This document shows positions 17,531 through 25,106 of a DNA stretch of 64,000 nt, piece after piece. Source of the DNA: an uncultured bacterium (GTDB taxonomy: Bacteria; Chloroflexota; Anaerolineae; J036; Brachytrichaceae); the NCBI GenBank assembly GCA_903873965.1, contig CAIQQO010000201.1, forward strand, positions 18,957-82,956, written 5' to 3'. A program made the position numbers and the translations under genes. The notes under the pieces are model-generated. The model worked only from the letters and a program-made list of their open reading frames with translations, did not search any database and was not told the origin of the DNA. Within the stretch, counting starts at the first letter, position 1, and every line of letters starts with the position of its first letter.

Positions 17531-19637
17531 ACGCCAGCAACCGGACCAGAATAGGGTAGTCCTTGATCAATACACCGCGGATGTGTGCGCTGCCATGGAC
17601 GAACTCCATGTCTAGCTCCTGTTCCACGCCGTTGAGCGGGTCGTAGGCGATGGCCTGACGGCAGGGACCCGGCACAACCAGATCCGCCGGCACGCCGTTG
17701 CAGGTATCGGCTGCCCGACCCGGCTGCCACAATGCCACTACGCGTTCGCCCGGCCGTTCCAGCGCGAATTGCTCCAACTCGGCCGGACCTCCCTCTACCT
17801 GGAAGTCAAACACAGCCGGCTGGAGGTTCTCGAGGGCTGTGGCAAGATTTCGCAGCACGTAATAGGCCGCTTGCGGCTGCTGTGGTGAGATCGGATCGGC
17901 CGTGAAGGTGCGCCGCATCAAAGTCAGGTCCATGGCATAGTAGCTGTTGCCCCAGGTTTCGCAGAAAAAAGAGCCACAGGCCAGGGCTGTATGCTGCACC
18001 GAAAGACGCGCCACGTATTTCGCCTTCACCATTTCCGTGCAGACATAATCGCCCCACCAGTTGGGCGGGGTCGGTTCGGGATAGCTGGCGCCGTAACTCC
18101 ACTCCGAGGCGCAGAACTCACCGCGGAATCCCTGTGAAAGACACCAATTCTGGAAGCGGCGCACATCCGCTGTGTAACTGCGCACCGTGGGTTTGTCCGG
18201 ATCTGTCTGGTAAAACGGATGCCAGCCGATGATATCCACATCTGGTGCCAGTGCGCGAATGGCCGCCAGAAGCAGCGAGTCGCGCTCCTGTTGGATCAGC
18301 TCCTCCGGCGACCAGGTGCTCATGCCTGGGAAATACCCGGCAAAAGATCCCAACATGACTTTTGCCTGCGGACATTCCCGGCGCAGGATCGGGATCGTGA
18401 CTCGCGCGATTGCCAGGTATTGTTCGAGACTTGGCTGAGCGCCCCAGTACACGCCGATGTTCCACTCGTTCCAGATCTCGAATACTTTGATGCGGTCGCG
18501 GTACTTTCGAGCCATGAAGCGCACATAGCGGGCCCAGGCCTTGAGCGCGGCAGGTGTAACCGGCGGTTGGGGGTTCTCGTAATACCATTCCCACAACTGG
18601 GGAAGTTTGCGGGCCGGATCAGGGTTGGAGTAGAGCCGATTGCCAAATCCCAGCGCTAATATGATGTCGACGCCGTGATCCACCATGTAGTCGATGGCAG
18701 CGTCGGCTTCCGCATCCACAGCCAGCTTGCCCTTTTCCTTTTCCACCCAGTGCCAGTTTACCGGGTCGTCGTGGTAGCCGATGCGGATCCATTTGATTCC
18801 CAGGTCGGTGGCTAATGGCCACAACCAATGGTGTTCTTCCCGAGTTTGTCCCAGGGAATGCTGGGTGGAACTGACGGTAACGCCCGCTCCGCGGGTTGCC
18901 AGAGCCACGTTGCGTCCGGCAGTATCCAGCACCTCGATTTCAGCAATCGAAAAAGAATACAGCCAGTTTTCCACGCGCCGCAGTCCCCGCCCGATGACCC
19001 AGATCTGTTTGGCGGGCCTTGCAGCAAACTCGCAAATCAAATCACGTTTTTCGGGGGTATCACCGCTTGGCCCGTCGAACACGGTTTCCCATGTGCGCGC
19101 ATCCCGGCTGATGCGGATGGTGAGTTCCGCGGGCATAGCCATGCCGACCTCAACCGCGCCAGTATCCAACGGCATGCTGGACATGTCTGTGGACCGGGCT
19201 GCGCCGGGGACTCGCTTGCGCAGGATGATGCGGCACAGGTCGCGTTCAACTGGCAGGTCCAGCCGGATCCAAATCGGCTCGACGTCCGGCTGCGGTAGCG
19301 ATTTACTCGACCAACAGGTGGTCGGGTCACCGTCAATTAAGTGAATGCACTCCAGGGGCAGGTAATCGTTGGCCACTGTGCGCGGCATACGCGGAGAAGT
19401 GCCGCCCAAACGGTTGAAAACGACCTCTCCGCTTGATTTCACAGGCTGTTTGATGAAAGGTCGCAGATTCCCGACCTGAAGCCGTGTCTCGTCAGCCAGA
19501 TCGGGCGCTCCGGCCAGGATATGGGTGTATCCATAGGTTCGAATCGGCACGCCTTCGCACACGGCCCGAGTTGCGGGTTCGTCAAAAGGAGAAAGGCGGT
19601 TGGTTTGGCGCTGCCGGGTTGTCTTCTTAATCTGCAT
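17529..19637 (-). CDS. Clan GH-A glycoside hydrolase-like protein (GH39-like) with N-terminal carbohydrate-binding-like domain
   Basis: The 702-residue protein (start at 19637; GGAG lies six bases upstream of that ATG, while the ORF-track ATG at 19649 overlaps the site) likely cleaves a sugar chain. About residues 90-240 form a discoidin-like (F5/8 C) beta domain (LIDGDPTTCWSSKS, WIRLDLP). About 260-600 is a TIM barrel with the acid/base motif VFEIWNEWNIG and the likely nucleophile in FCASEWSYGAS, near 120 residues later. This spacing and the WNEWN motif fit GH39 and related GH-A families. There is no signal peptide, so it probably acts on taken-up oligosaccharides. The GH5-like gene 116 bases upstream on the same strand is its likely partner. 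Substrate cannot be read from the sequence. Confidence 0.8.
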   Translation of the reverse strand: MQIKKTTRQRQTNRLSPFDEPATRAVCEGVPIRTYGYTHILAGAPDLADETRLQVGNLRPFIKQPVKSSGEVVFNRLGGTSPRMPRTVANDYLPLECIHLIDGDPTTCWSSKSLPQPDVEPIWIRLDLPVERDLCRIILRKRVPGAARSTDMSSMPLDTGAVEVGMAMPAELTIRISRDARTWETVFDGPSGDTPEKRDLICEFAARPAKQIWVIGRGLRRVENWLYSFSIAEIEVLDTAGRNVALATRGAGVTVSSTQHSLGQTREEHHWLWPLATDLGIKWIRIGYHDDPVNWHWVEKEKGKLAVDAEADAAIDYMVDHGVDIILALGFGNRLYSNPDPARKLPQLWEWYYENPQPPVTPAALKAWARYVRFMARKYRDRIKVFEIWNEWNIGVYWGAQPSLEQYLAIARVTIPILRRECPQAKVMLGSFAGYFPGMSTWSPEELIQQERDSLLLAAIRALAPDVDIIGWHPFYQTDPDKPTVRSYTADVRRFQNWCLSQGFRGEFCASEWSYGASYPEPTPPNWWGDYVCTEMVKAKYVARLSVQHTALACGSFFCETWGNSYYAMDLTLMRRTFTADPISPQQPQAAYYVLRNLATALENLQPAVFDFQVEGGPAELEQFALERPGERVVALWQPGRAADTCNGVPADLVVPGPCRQAIAYDPLNGVEQELDMEFVHGSAHIRGVLIKDYPILVRLLA

Positions 19638-19752
19638 TGTAATCTCCATTGGCGGTCAGCCGAGACGCGGGCCACCGACGCCAGTGGAACGGTTTTATCA
19701 ACCCGCACCGGCATAGGGTTAAGGTCTGTTTCGGTTTCATATCGGATCACCT

Positions 19753-20691
19753 CTACGGACGCTGAAAACGTGGACGGTCGCGCAGGAACTCCAGGCCGGG
19801 GCGCAGTTGACCGCTACGAGTAAACCAGGCATGAAAGCCCTGCCCGTCAATGCCATTGCCATCGTAACGATCGCGGCGGGTGGAAATGGCCCGGCCTTCG
19901 CGCATGCCCCATCCCATCCAGCCGTAGCCTGCGTCTTCCATCATGGCGATAGTCCAGCGGGCGCAATCGGCCCGCTTCTTGTCATCGAGACAGCCGGGAA
20001 TCGTCTCATTGGACAGCATCGGCTTGTTATGTCGTTTTTGAACGGTAGCACACACAGCCAGCATCTGGCGCAGTTCCTCAGGTGTCCGGCCGTAAGGATG
20101 GCAACACAACACATCGCACAGCGGGGCAAAAATGTCCATATTGTCTCCGCTCTGGTGTGTGCCAATGGTGATTGACTGCTGTGCACCGGTTCGACGAACT
20201 GTGTCGGCAACCTGGTTGAGCCAGTGCAGCTCGCGGGCTGCCATGGGATCGTCCAGTCGGCATGTTGCCGGCTCGTTGCACAGATCCCAGGTGAGGATGC
20301 GCTGATCTGCAATCAAAGGTTCCACCAGGGTTCGCACATATTCAAGCCGCGGTTCGATATGGCGACACAAATCCTCGTTGTACGTCCCCCCATAATCGTA
20401 ATCCAAGTCATGCCAGCGATTGAACAGGCACGGTATGACCAGGAGATCGAGTTCGCCCAGGGCGGTGACCGCATCCATAAACGCGGCCTGGACGCGGTCG
20501 GGGTCAGCCATCCAGGCGGTAAACTCAATCCACAAGCGAATGCAATTGGCTTGGGCGTGTGTGGCCAGAGTCGCTTCCTCACGGAAGCGGCTGCCGTCGT
20601 AGTCCCACCATGCCTGTTCAATACGGGCGCCCCATGAGGGGATCATGTTGAATCCGCGCAGCCAGCGGTAGTCGGCGTAACGATGGATCAT
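19753..20691 (-). CDS. Clan GH-A glycoside hydrolase-like protein (GH5-like)
   Basis: A compact TIM-barrel protein of 312 residues from the ATG at 20691, which follows GGAGG by six bases (the ORF-track start at 20718 is unlikely). The acid/base motif DLCNEP and the nucleophile motif LSNETIPG lie about 90 residues apart, with CCHPYGRTPEE and WMGWGMREG between or after, as in GH5-type enzymes. No signal peptide is seen, so it should be cytoplasmic. It is first in a two-gene unit with the GH39-like gene. The exact substrate is unknown; mannosidase or beta-glucanase relatives are both possible. Confidence 0.75.
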   Translation of the reverse strand: MIHRYADYRWLRGFNMIPSWGARIEQAWWDYDGSRFREEATLATHAQANCIRLWIEFTAWMADPDRVQAAFMDAVTALGELDLLVIPCLFNRWHDLDYDYGGTYNEDLCRHIEPRLEYVRTLVEPLIADQRILTWDLCNEPATCRLDDPMAARELHWLNQVADTVRRTGAQQSITIGTHQSGDNMDIFAPLCDVLCCHPYGRTPEELRQMLAVCATVQKRHNKPMLSNETIPGCLDDKKRADCARWTIAMMEDAGYGWMGWGMREGRAISTRRDRYDGNGIDGQGFHAWFTRSGQLRPGLEFLRDRPRFQRP

Positions 20692-20815
20692 AAAGAACCT
20701 CCAGAGATGATTCCCCATTCTAGTAGCTATTTAACACTTCATGTCCTGCCAATTAAATTACCGGTAGACATGGAAGAGTCCTTGGGCCAACTGCCGCAAA
20801 GTCACTATGCCGAAA

Positions 20816-20857
20816 AACAAAAAAAACGGCAAAGTGACTCGTGTTCACTCTGCCGTA
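20816..20857 (-). terminator. Intrinsic terminator after tRNA-Lys
   Basis: On the minus strand ACGGCAGAGTGA-acacgag-TCACTTTGCCGT forms a strong stem with one mismatch, directly followed by a run of eight T. It begins about 15 bases after the tRNA 3' end. Confidence 0.85.
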
Positions 20858-20870
20858 ATCGGGCGTTTCA

Positions 20871-20943
20871 TGAGCCGTGAGGGATTCGAACCCCCGACAC
20901 AGGGATTAAAAGTCCCCTGCTCTACCAACTGAGCTAACGGCCC
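20871..20943 (-). tRNA. tRNA-Lys (TTT anticodon)
   Basis: The 73-base cloverleaf folds fully by eye. The acceptor stem is GGGCCGT/ACGGCTC with one G-T pair, the D-loop is GCTCAGTTGGTAGAGC, and the T-arm GGGGG-TTCGAAT-CCCTC. The anticodon stem-loop GGGGA-CTTTTAA-TCCCT places TTT as anticodon, which reads AAA and AAG lysine codons. The 3' CCA is not encoded. It stands alone between the GH5-like gene and the solute-binding protein. Confidence 0.97.
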
Positions 20944-20984
20944 AACTTCTTGTATTTTACCCTGATTTGCATTGCGCGCAAGGG

Positions 20985-21024
20985 ATAGGAAGTCAGAAAT
21001 CAGACTTCTGACTTCTTTTCCCCG
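20985..21024. repeat. Inverted purine/pyrimidine gene-end repeat after the solute-binding protein
   Basis: AGGAAGTCAGAA and TTCTGACTTCTT form a stem around ATCAGAC, starting about nine bases past the stop of the minus-strand gene at 21031. On the minus strand the tract begins GGGGAAAAGAAGTCAGAAG. It may terminate that gene, but the T run is on the plus side only. The GAAGTCAGA core is shared with the tract at 39197. Confidence 0.55.
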
Positions 21025-21030
21025 CTTATG

Positions 21031-22881
21031 CTACTGAGCTGCCTTCAGACCGAGCACCATCAGTGGGAATGTCCAATGCCAGAACGCACCGTTGATGTAC
21101 GGGTTATCCTGCGTTGGCCAGTTGGTCCAGTACGTGGTGTTGTAGGCAATGCGATGCAGGAACTGATTGGTTGGAATCTCAACCATATCGGTCCACCAGA
21201 TCGTCATGGCTTTGTTGAACAGGTCAGCGATGCCGGGATCGCCCATCGGCAGCACCGCGATGCCGTCAACCAGTTTATCGTACTCGGGGTTCTTGTAGCG
21301 CCCAAACGAAGCCCCGCTTGAGGCCGTGCCCAGTGGCCGCGAGTTCTTGCTGTGATACAGGTACAAAGTCGCAAACGGATCGATGACGCTACCACCATGC
21401 CCGAACATGTACATGCCCGGTTTGCCGTCGACCATGTTCTGATAGGCATCGTTGCCGAAGTTGATGGAAGCTTCAAAGCCGCCTTTGCGCAGCATTTCCA
21501 CCAGCACGGGCACGATGTCCGTGTGGATGAACTCGAAACCGTTGATCGTCGCATTGACGCGCTTGCTGTCTTTAACCCAGAACCCGTCTGCATCCTTCGC
21601 GAAGCCGGCTTTCGTCATCTTCTCGGCCGTCTTGGCCAGGTCGAATGTGCGCACACCCAGTTTGTCAGAGATGGCCTTCGCGCCATCGGTGAGTCGCTTG
21701 AGCGCCGGATATTCAGGGAAGGGGTGGATCGTGGCAATCTTGGCGCCGAAGTACACCACCTTATCGATGGTGTCGCGGTCGATGGCGTAGTTCATCGCCC
21801 AGCGCACGTCGGGATTGCTGTACGGTTCCTGCAAGGTGTTGACATACAACGAGTTTGGCCACCAGTCCAGGTTCCCGAGTGGCTGTTCCTTGCCAGTATG
21901 CGTCGTGATCTTCGGGTTCTGCTTGACGACGTTGGCAATGGTTGCCGGCGCGGAGCCGAACATCGAATCAGTTTCGTTGTTGACGACGCGTTGCGCGGCG
22001 TTGGTCTCGTTCACCAAGGGCACATAGATGACGCGCTGAATATCAGGCATCTTCTGGAACCCGGTTGTGAAGCCCCACCAATCCTTGCGGATATCGAAAA
22101 CATACTGCTCAGCAACCTGCTTCACGTTAAACATACCGCTGTGTGGGAAGCTATCGCCGCCCTTAACACTGGTGATGTCTTCGCCATCCTTAAAAGCATG
22201 CATCGGGTAGACAGGAATGCCCGTGTCGAATTTCAAACTCAGATACTCGAATTTGAACCGAGGCTGTGGCTTATTGAAGGTGACGATCACGGTCATGTCG
22301 TCGGGCGCATCGACACTCTTAACGTTGTCGACAAATGGCCCGTGATATCCCAGCTTCTCGTTCTTGACATTGGTATCGATGGTGAATTTCGCATCGGCTG
22401 ATGTGATGGGTTTGCCATCGTTCCACATCGTTCCTTTGCGCATCTTGATCGTTAGAACGGTGTAGTCTTTGTTGTACTCACTGCTCTCGGCCAGCCAAGG
22501 TAATTCCTTTTCGGCGAAGACAGAATAGTAAAACAGTGGGTCCCACAATAGCGCCATGCCTTCCTGATGGTTCATGCCGCCTTCTGGGTTGGTCAGGCCC
22601 ATGGAAGCGAACTTGCCGGCGCCGCCGCCGAAGTTCACGATCAGGGTGCGGTTACGGGGAACATCACCATTGGCTGCCGGCGCCGTTGTTGCTGCGGCTT
22701 CGGGTGCTTTGGTGGCTTCCGGGGCAGCAGTGGCTTTGGGTGCTGTCGTCGCAGCGGGGGCGGTAGTGGCTACCGGTGCGGCAGTTGGTGTTGCGGCGGC
22801 ACCGCATGCGGCCGCTAGGGTGCCTGCACCGACGATTACCGACAATTGAAGTAACTCTCTACGCGATATCTTGCCTTTCAT
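21031..22881 (-). CDS. ABC transporter solute-binding lipoprotein, family 5 (peptide/oligosaccharide type)
   Basis: A 616-residue extracellular binding protein for a peptide- or sugar-type ABC importer. The N-terminus has twin Arg (ISRRELLQL) and a hydrophobic stretch ending in LAAAC, a lipobox, so it is exported and lipid-anchored. An Ala/Thr/Pro-rich linker of about 50 residues follows. The family-5 body shows LPWLAESSEYNKDYTVLTIKMRKGTMWNDGKPITSAD (quoted in part) and, near the end, the usual YDKLVDGI segment. No permease or ATPase gene is next to it, so it is an orphan that must work with a transporter encoded elsewhere. It is followed by a gene-end repeat. Confidence 0.88.
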   Translation of the reverse strand: MKGKISRRELLQLSVIVGAGTLAAACGAAATPTAAPVATTAPAATTAPKATAAPEATKAPEAAATTAPAANGDVPRNRTLIVNFGGGAGKFASMGLTNPEGGMNHQEGMALLWDPLFYYSVFAEKELPWLAESSEYNKDYTVLTIKMRKGTMWNDGKPITSADAKFTIDTNVKNEKLGYHGPFVDNVKSVDAPDDMTVIVTFNKPQPRFKFEYLSLKFDTGIPVYPMHAFKDGEDITSVKGGDSFPHSGMFNVKQVAEQYVFDIRKDWWGFTTGFQKMPDIQRVIYVPLVNETNAAQRVVNNETDSMFGSAPATIANVVKQNPKITTHTGKEQPLGNLDWWPNSLYVNTLQEPYSNPDVRWAMNYAIDRDTIDKVVYFGAKIATIHPFPEYPALKRLTDGAKAISDKLGVRTFDLAKTAEKMTKAGFAKDADGFWVKDSKRVNATINGFEFIHTDIVPVLVEMLRKGGFEASINFGNDAYQNMVDGKPGMYMFGHGGSVIDPFATLYLYHSKNSRPLGTASSGASFGRYKNPEYDKLVDGIAVLPMGDPGIADLFNKAMTIWWTDMVEIPTNQFLHRIAYNTTYWTNWPTQDNPYINGAFWHWTFPLMVLGLKAAQ

Positions 22882-23115
22882 CTCTCATACTCCCACGAAA
22901 CAGTTGTAGACGGAATAGGGTTCCGGTTGAATCGCAAGGCTGTAGTGAAGCAGTAATGCCACGACTTGTAGTGACGATGCTTGAGTTGACCTCCTTAGTA
23001 TCTGGCAATAGCATCAAGGCTTATTGTCGTCAACCTCGGTGCCGGATTGGTCTCCAAGCTTTATGGCTCGCATGGAGATTTCGCAAGTCTACAACATAAT
23101 TCAAAATATGAGAAT

Positions 23116-23147
23116 ACCTGATTCAGGTGATTTTCAGAGAAAATCAC
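23116..23147. repeat. Two adjacent palindromes after the GNAT gene
   Basis: ACCTGA-T-TCAGGT (23116-23128) is directly followed by GTGATTTTC-AGA-GAAAATCAC (23127-23147), both perfect. They lie just beyond the stop of the minus-strand acetyltransferase gene. A transcription end for that gene is the simplest reading, though there is no clear T run. Confidence 0.5.
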
Positions 23148-23169
23148 ACTTCTGTAGGTCGAGAACTTA

Positions 23170-23910
23170 TCATGCCTGGGACAGACCTCTTGTTCGCATT
23201 GTCAACTCGGACAAAGAAGTGCGTTGCCTGCCTCGTTCATCAAAGTTCGAGGGATGCAACCATTGCACAAAAACATCCTGTAACGCCGGCCACTCGCTGT
23301 CGATGATCGAAAACCACGCGGTGTCGCGGCTGCGGCCTTTATAGATGACGGCTTGACGGAAGGTGCCTTCGTAAACGAATCCATATCGCACTGCAGCCGA
23401 ACGAGAGGGAGCGTTGAGCGCGTCGCATTTCCACTCGCACCGGCGATATCCCAGCTCAAACGCAGCATTGATCAGCAGGTAAATGGCCTCTGTTGCAGCC
23501 GGCGTACGCTGTAGTGCGGGTGAAAAGGCAAGGTGACCAACTTCGATCACGCCGTTGGCGGGGTCTATGCGCATCAAACTGGCCACGCCAACGGCTTTCT
23601 GGTTCGCCTTATCGATGATGGCAAAAAAGAGGGGATCATCGTTTTGTGCTGAACGTGCTACCCAGCCTGTGTATTCATCCTCTGAGGTGAATGGCCCATA
23701 GAAGAGGTATGTCCACATACCCCCGGGATCAGCGCTGTTTGCGGCGTACAAGTCCGTGGCATGCCGCGCGGCGTCAAGCGGTTCCACGGCGCAGGTTCGG
23801 CCTTCAATTCGTACTCGCGCCGGGCGTGCTCGCGGCGTCCAGCCCGGCACATCCGGTCCAATGGGTTGACCGTCTGTGTTTAATCGTTGAGTCTTTGCAG
23901 GTGTTGACAT
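23170..23910 (-). CDS. GNAT-family N-acetyltransferase (RimJ/RimL-like)
   Basis: A 246-residue acetyl-CoA-dependent acyltransferase. The core fold matches the RimL group: GPFTSEDEYTGWVARS, VGVASLMRIDPANGVIEVGHLAFSP, an RTPAATEAIYLLINAAFE helix and the C-terminal RYGFVYEGTFRQAVIYKGR(S/D) block, quoted in parts. The Q/RxxGxG/A-type CoA loop is degenerate (LQRTPAAT). The substrate cannot be told; protein N-termini, amino acids or antibiotics are all known for relatives. The start MSTPAKTQ at 23910 is preferred over the ORF-track start at 23970, which would run into the divergent gene's control region. It faces away from the channel-like gene with about 70 bases between. Confidence 0.85.
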   Translation of the reverse strand: MSTPAKTQRLNTDGQPIGPDVPGWTPRARPARVRIEGRTCAVEPLDAARHATDLYAANSADPGGMWTYLFYGPFTSEDEYTGWVARSAQNDDPLFFAIIDKANQKAVGVASLMRIDPANGVIEVGHLAFSPALQRTPAATEAIYLLINAAFELGYRRCEWKCDALNAPSRSAAVRYGFVYEGTFRQAVIYKGRSRDTAWFSIIDSEWPALQDVFVQWLHPSNFDERGRQRTSLSELTMRTRGLSQA

Positions 23911-23978
23911 GGCACGATTATCACCGAGTGTAGTCAACCTGTCTGGTGGTGTGATAATCTGCATACACAACCCGATTT

Positions 23979-25028
23979 ATGCTGAATTTACTGATCCGCC
24001 TGTTTCTTTGTCTTCTTGGCGTCGCCATCGTCGCCGGCACGCTGCTGTCTGCTGTGCGCACTTTCATCCTGCCGCGCAGCGCCAATGACCAATTGACCCG
24101 CCTCGTTTTCCTCGTTTCGCGCAAGTTATTCAACATCGCTTTACGCAGGGCCGACACCTACAATCAGCGTGACGGGATCATGGCGCTCTATGCCCCGATC
24201 ACGCTGCTCGCGCTGCCGCCTGCCTGGCTGGCCTGTGTCATGGTCGGGTACACACTGATCTATCGTGCTACTGGCATTGAGAGTTTTCACGACGCCTTCC
24301 TGATCAGCGGCGCGTCATTATTGACGTTCGGCGCTTCCTTGAGTGCAATACCCTTGGCCATCATGTCATTCACCGAAGGCACAATTGGGCTGATTCTCGT
24401 GGCTGTCTTGATTTCCTACCTGCCGACGATGTATTCAGCATTCTCGCGGCGTGAGGCTGTTGTGAACATGCTTGAAGTGCGCGCTGGGTCACCGCCATCA
24501 GCGGTTGAGATGCTGGTGCGTTTCTACCGCATCCGGGGTATCGATGCGATGCACGAAGTCTGGGAAACCTGGGAAGCGTGGTTTGCCGAAATTGAAGAGA
24601 CGCACACTTCACTCGCTGCGCTGGCGTTCTTTCGTTCCCCCAAGCCCGATCGTTCATGGATTACGGCCGCGGGCACGGTACTTGACGCGGCGGCGCTACT
24701 GGATTCCACCATCGATCGTCCGCGAGATCCAGCCAGTAACCTGTGCATTCGCGCCGGGTATCTGGCGTTACGGGCCATCGGCGACTTCTTTCGCATCGAG
24801 TATAGCCTGACGCCAAAGGTTGACGATCCCATCAGCATCACGCGCGAGGAATATGATGGCGCCTATGATCGACTGGTGACCGAAGGCCTGCCGGTGAAAC
24901 CTGACCGTGAAGCCGCATGGCTGGCCTACAAGGGCTGGCGCGTGAACTATGACACTGTCCTGCTGTCATTGTGCACGATGCTGATGGCACCTTACGCGCC
25001 GTGGTCGTCTGATCGGTCGTTGCGCTAA
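23979..25028 (+). CDS. Membrane protein resembling two-helix ion channels
   Basis: A 349-residue protein with an N-terminal helix (LIRLFLCLLGVAIVAGTLLSAV) and a helix-reentrant-helix segment around residues 65-150 (DAFLISGASLLTFG...TIGLILVAVLISYLPTMYSAFSRRE). The LISGASLLTFGAS stretch sits where a potassium-channel filter would be, but lacks the TVGYG sequence. The soluble C-terminus has RAGSPPSAVEML, HTSLAALAFFRSP, and a final KGWRVNYDT; this pattern recalls a family of uncharacterised two-pore-type membrane proteins common in actinobacteria, from memory only. No function is established. It is divergent from the acetyltransferase gene, and 78 bases upstream of the first GT-C-like paralogue. 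Confidence 0.6.
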   Translation: MLNLLIRLFLCLLGVAIVAGTLLSAVRTFILPRSANDQLTRLVFLVSRKLFNIALRRADTYNQRDGIMALYAPITLLALPPAWLACVMVGYTLIYRATGIESFHDAFLISGASLLTFGASLSAIPLAIMSFTEGTIGLILVAVLISYLPTMYSAFSRREAVVNMLEVRAGSPPSAVEMLVRFYRIRGIDAMHEVWETWEAWFAEIEETHTSLAALAFFRSPKPDRSWITAAGTVLDAAALLDSTIDRPRDPASNLCIRAGYLALRAIGDFFRIEYSLTPKVDDPISITREEYDGAYDRLVTEGLPVKPDREAAWLAYKGWRVNYDTVLLSLCTMLMAPYAPWSSDRSLR

Positions 25029-25041
25029 ATTGGGTTGATGA

Positions 25042-25058
25042 GTTGCATGACATGCAAC
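25042..25058. promoter_or_regulatory. 17-base palindrome upstream of GT-C-like gene
   Basis: GTTGCATG-A-CATGCAAC is a perfect palindrome lying between the stop of the channel-like gene and the start at 25107. It could be an operator for the downstream gene. No regulator is adjacent to name it. Confidence 0.5.
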
Positions 25059-25106
25059 GGCGTCAAAAAATGACATAATAATTGGTGGTTGTAACTATTA
25101 CAGTAA

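Noticed and set aside
21352-22401. 349-residue plus-strand ORF opposite the solute-binding protein
   Set aside because: It lies fully inside a secure family-5 binding-protein gene on the other strand and shows no domain or ribosome site.
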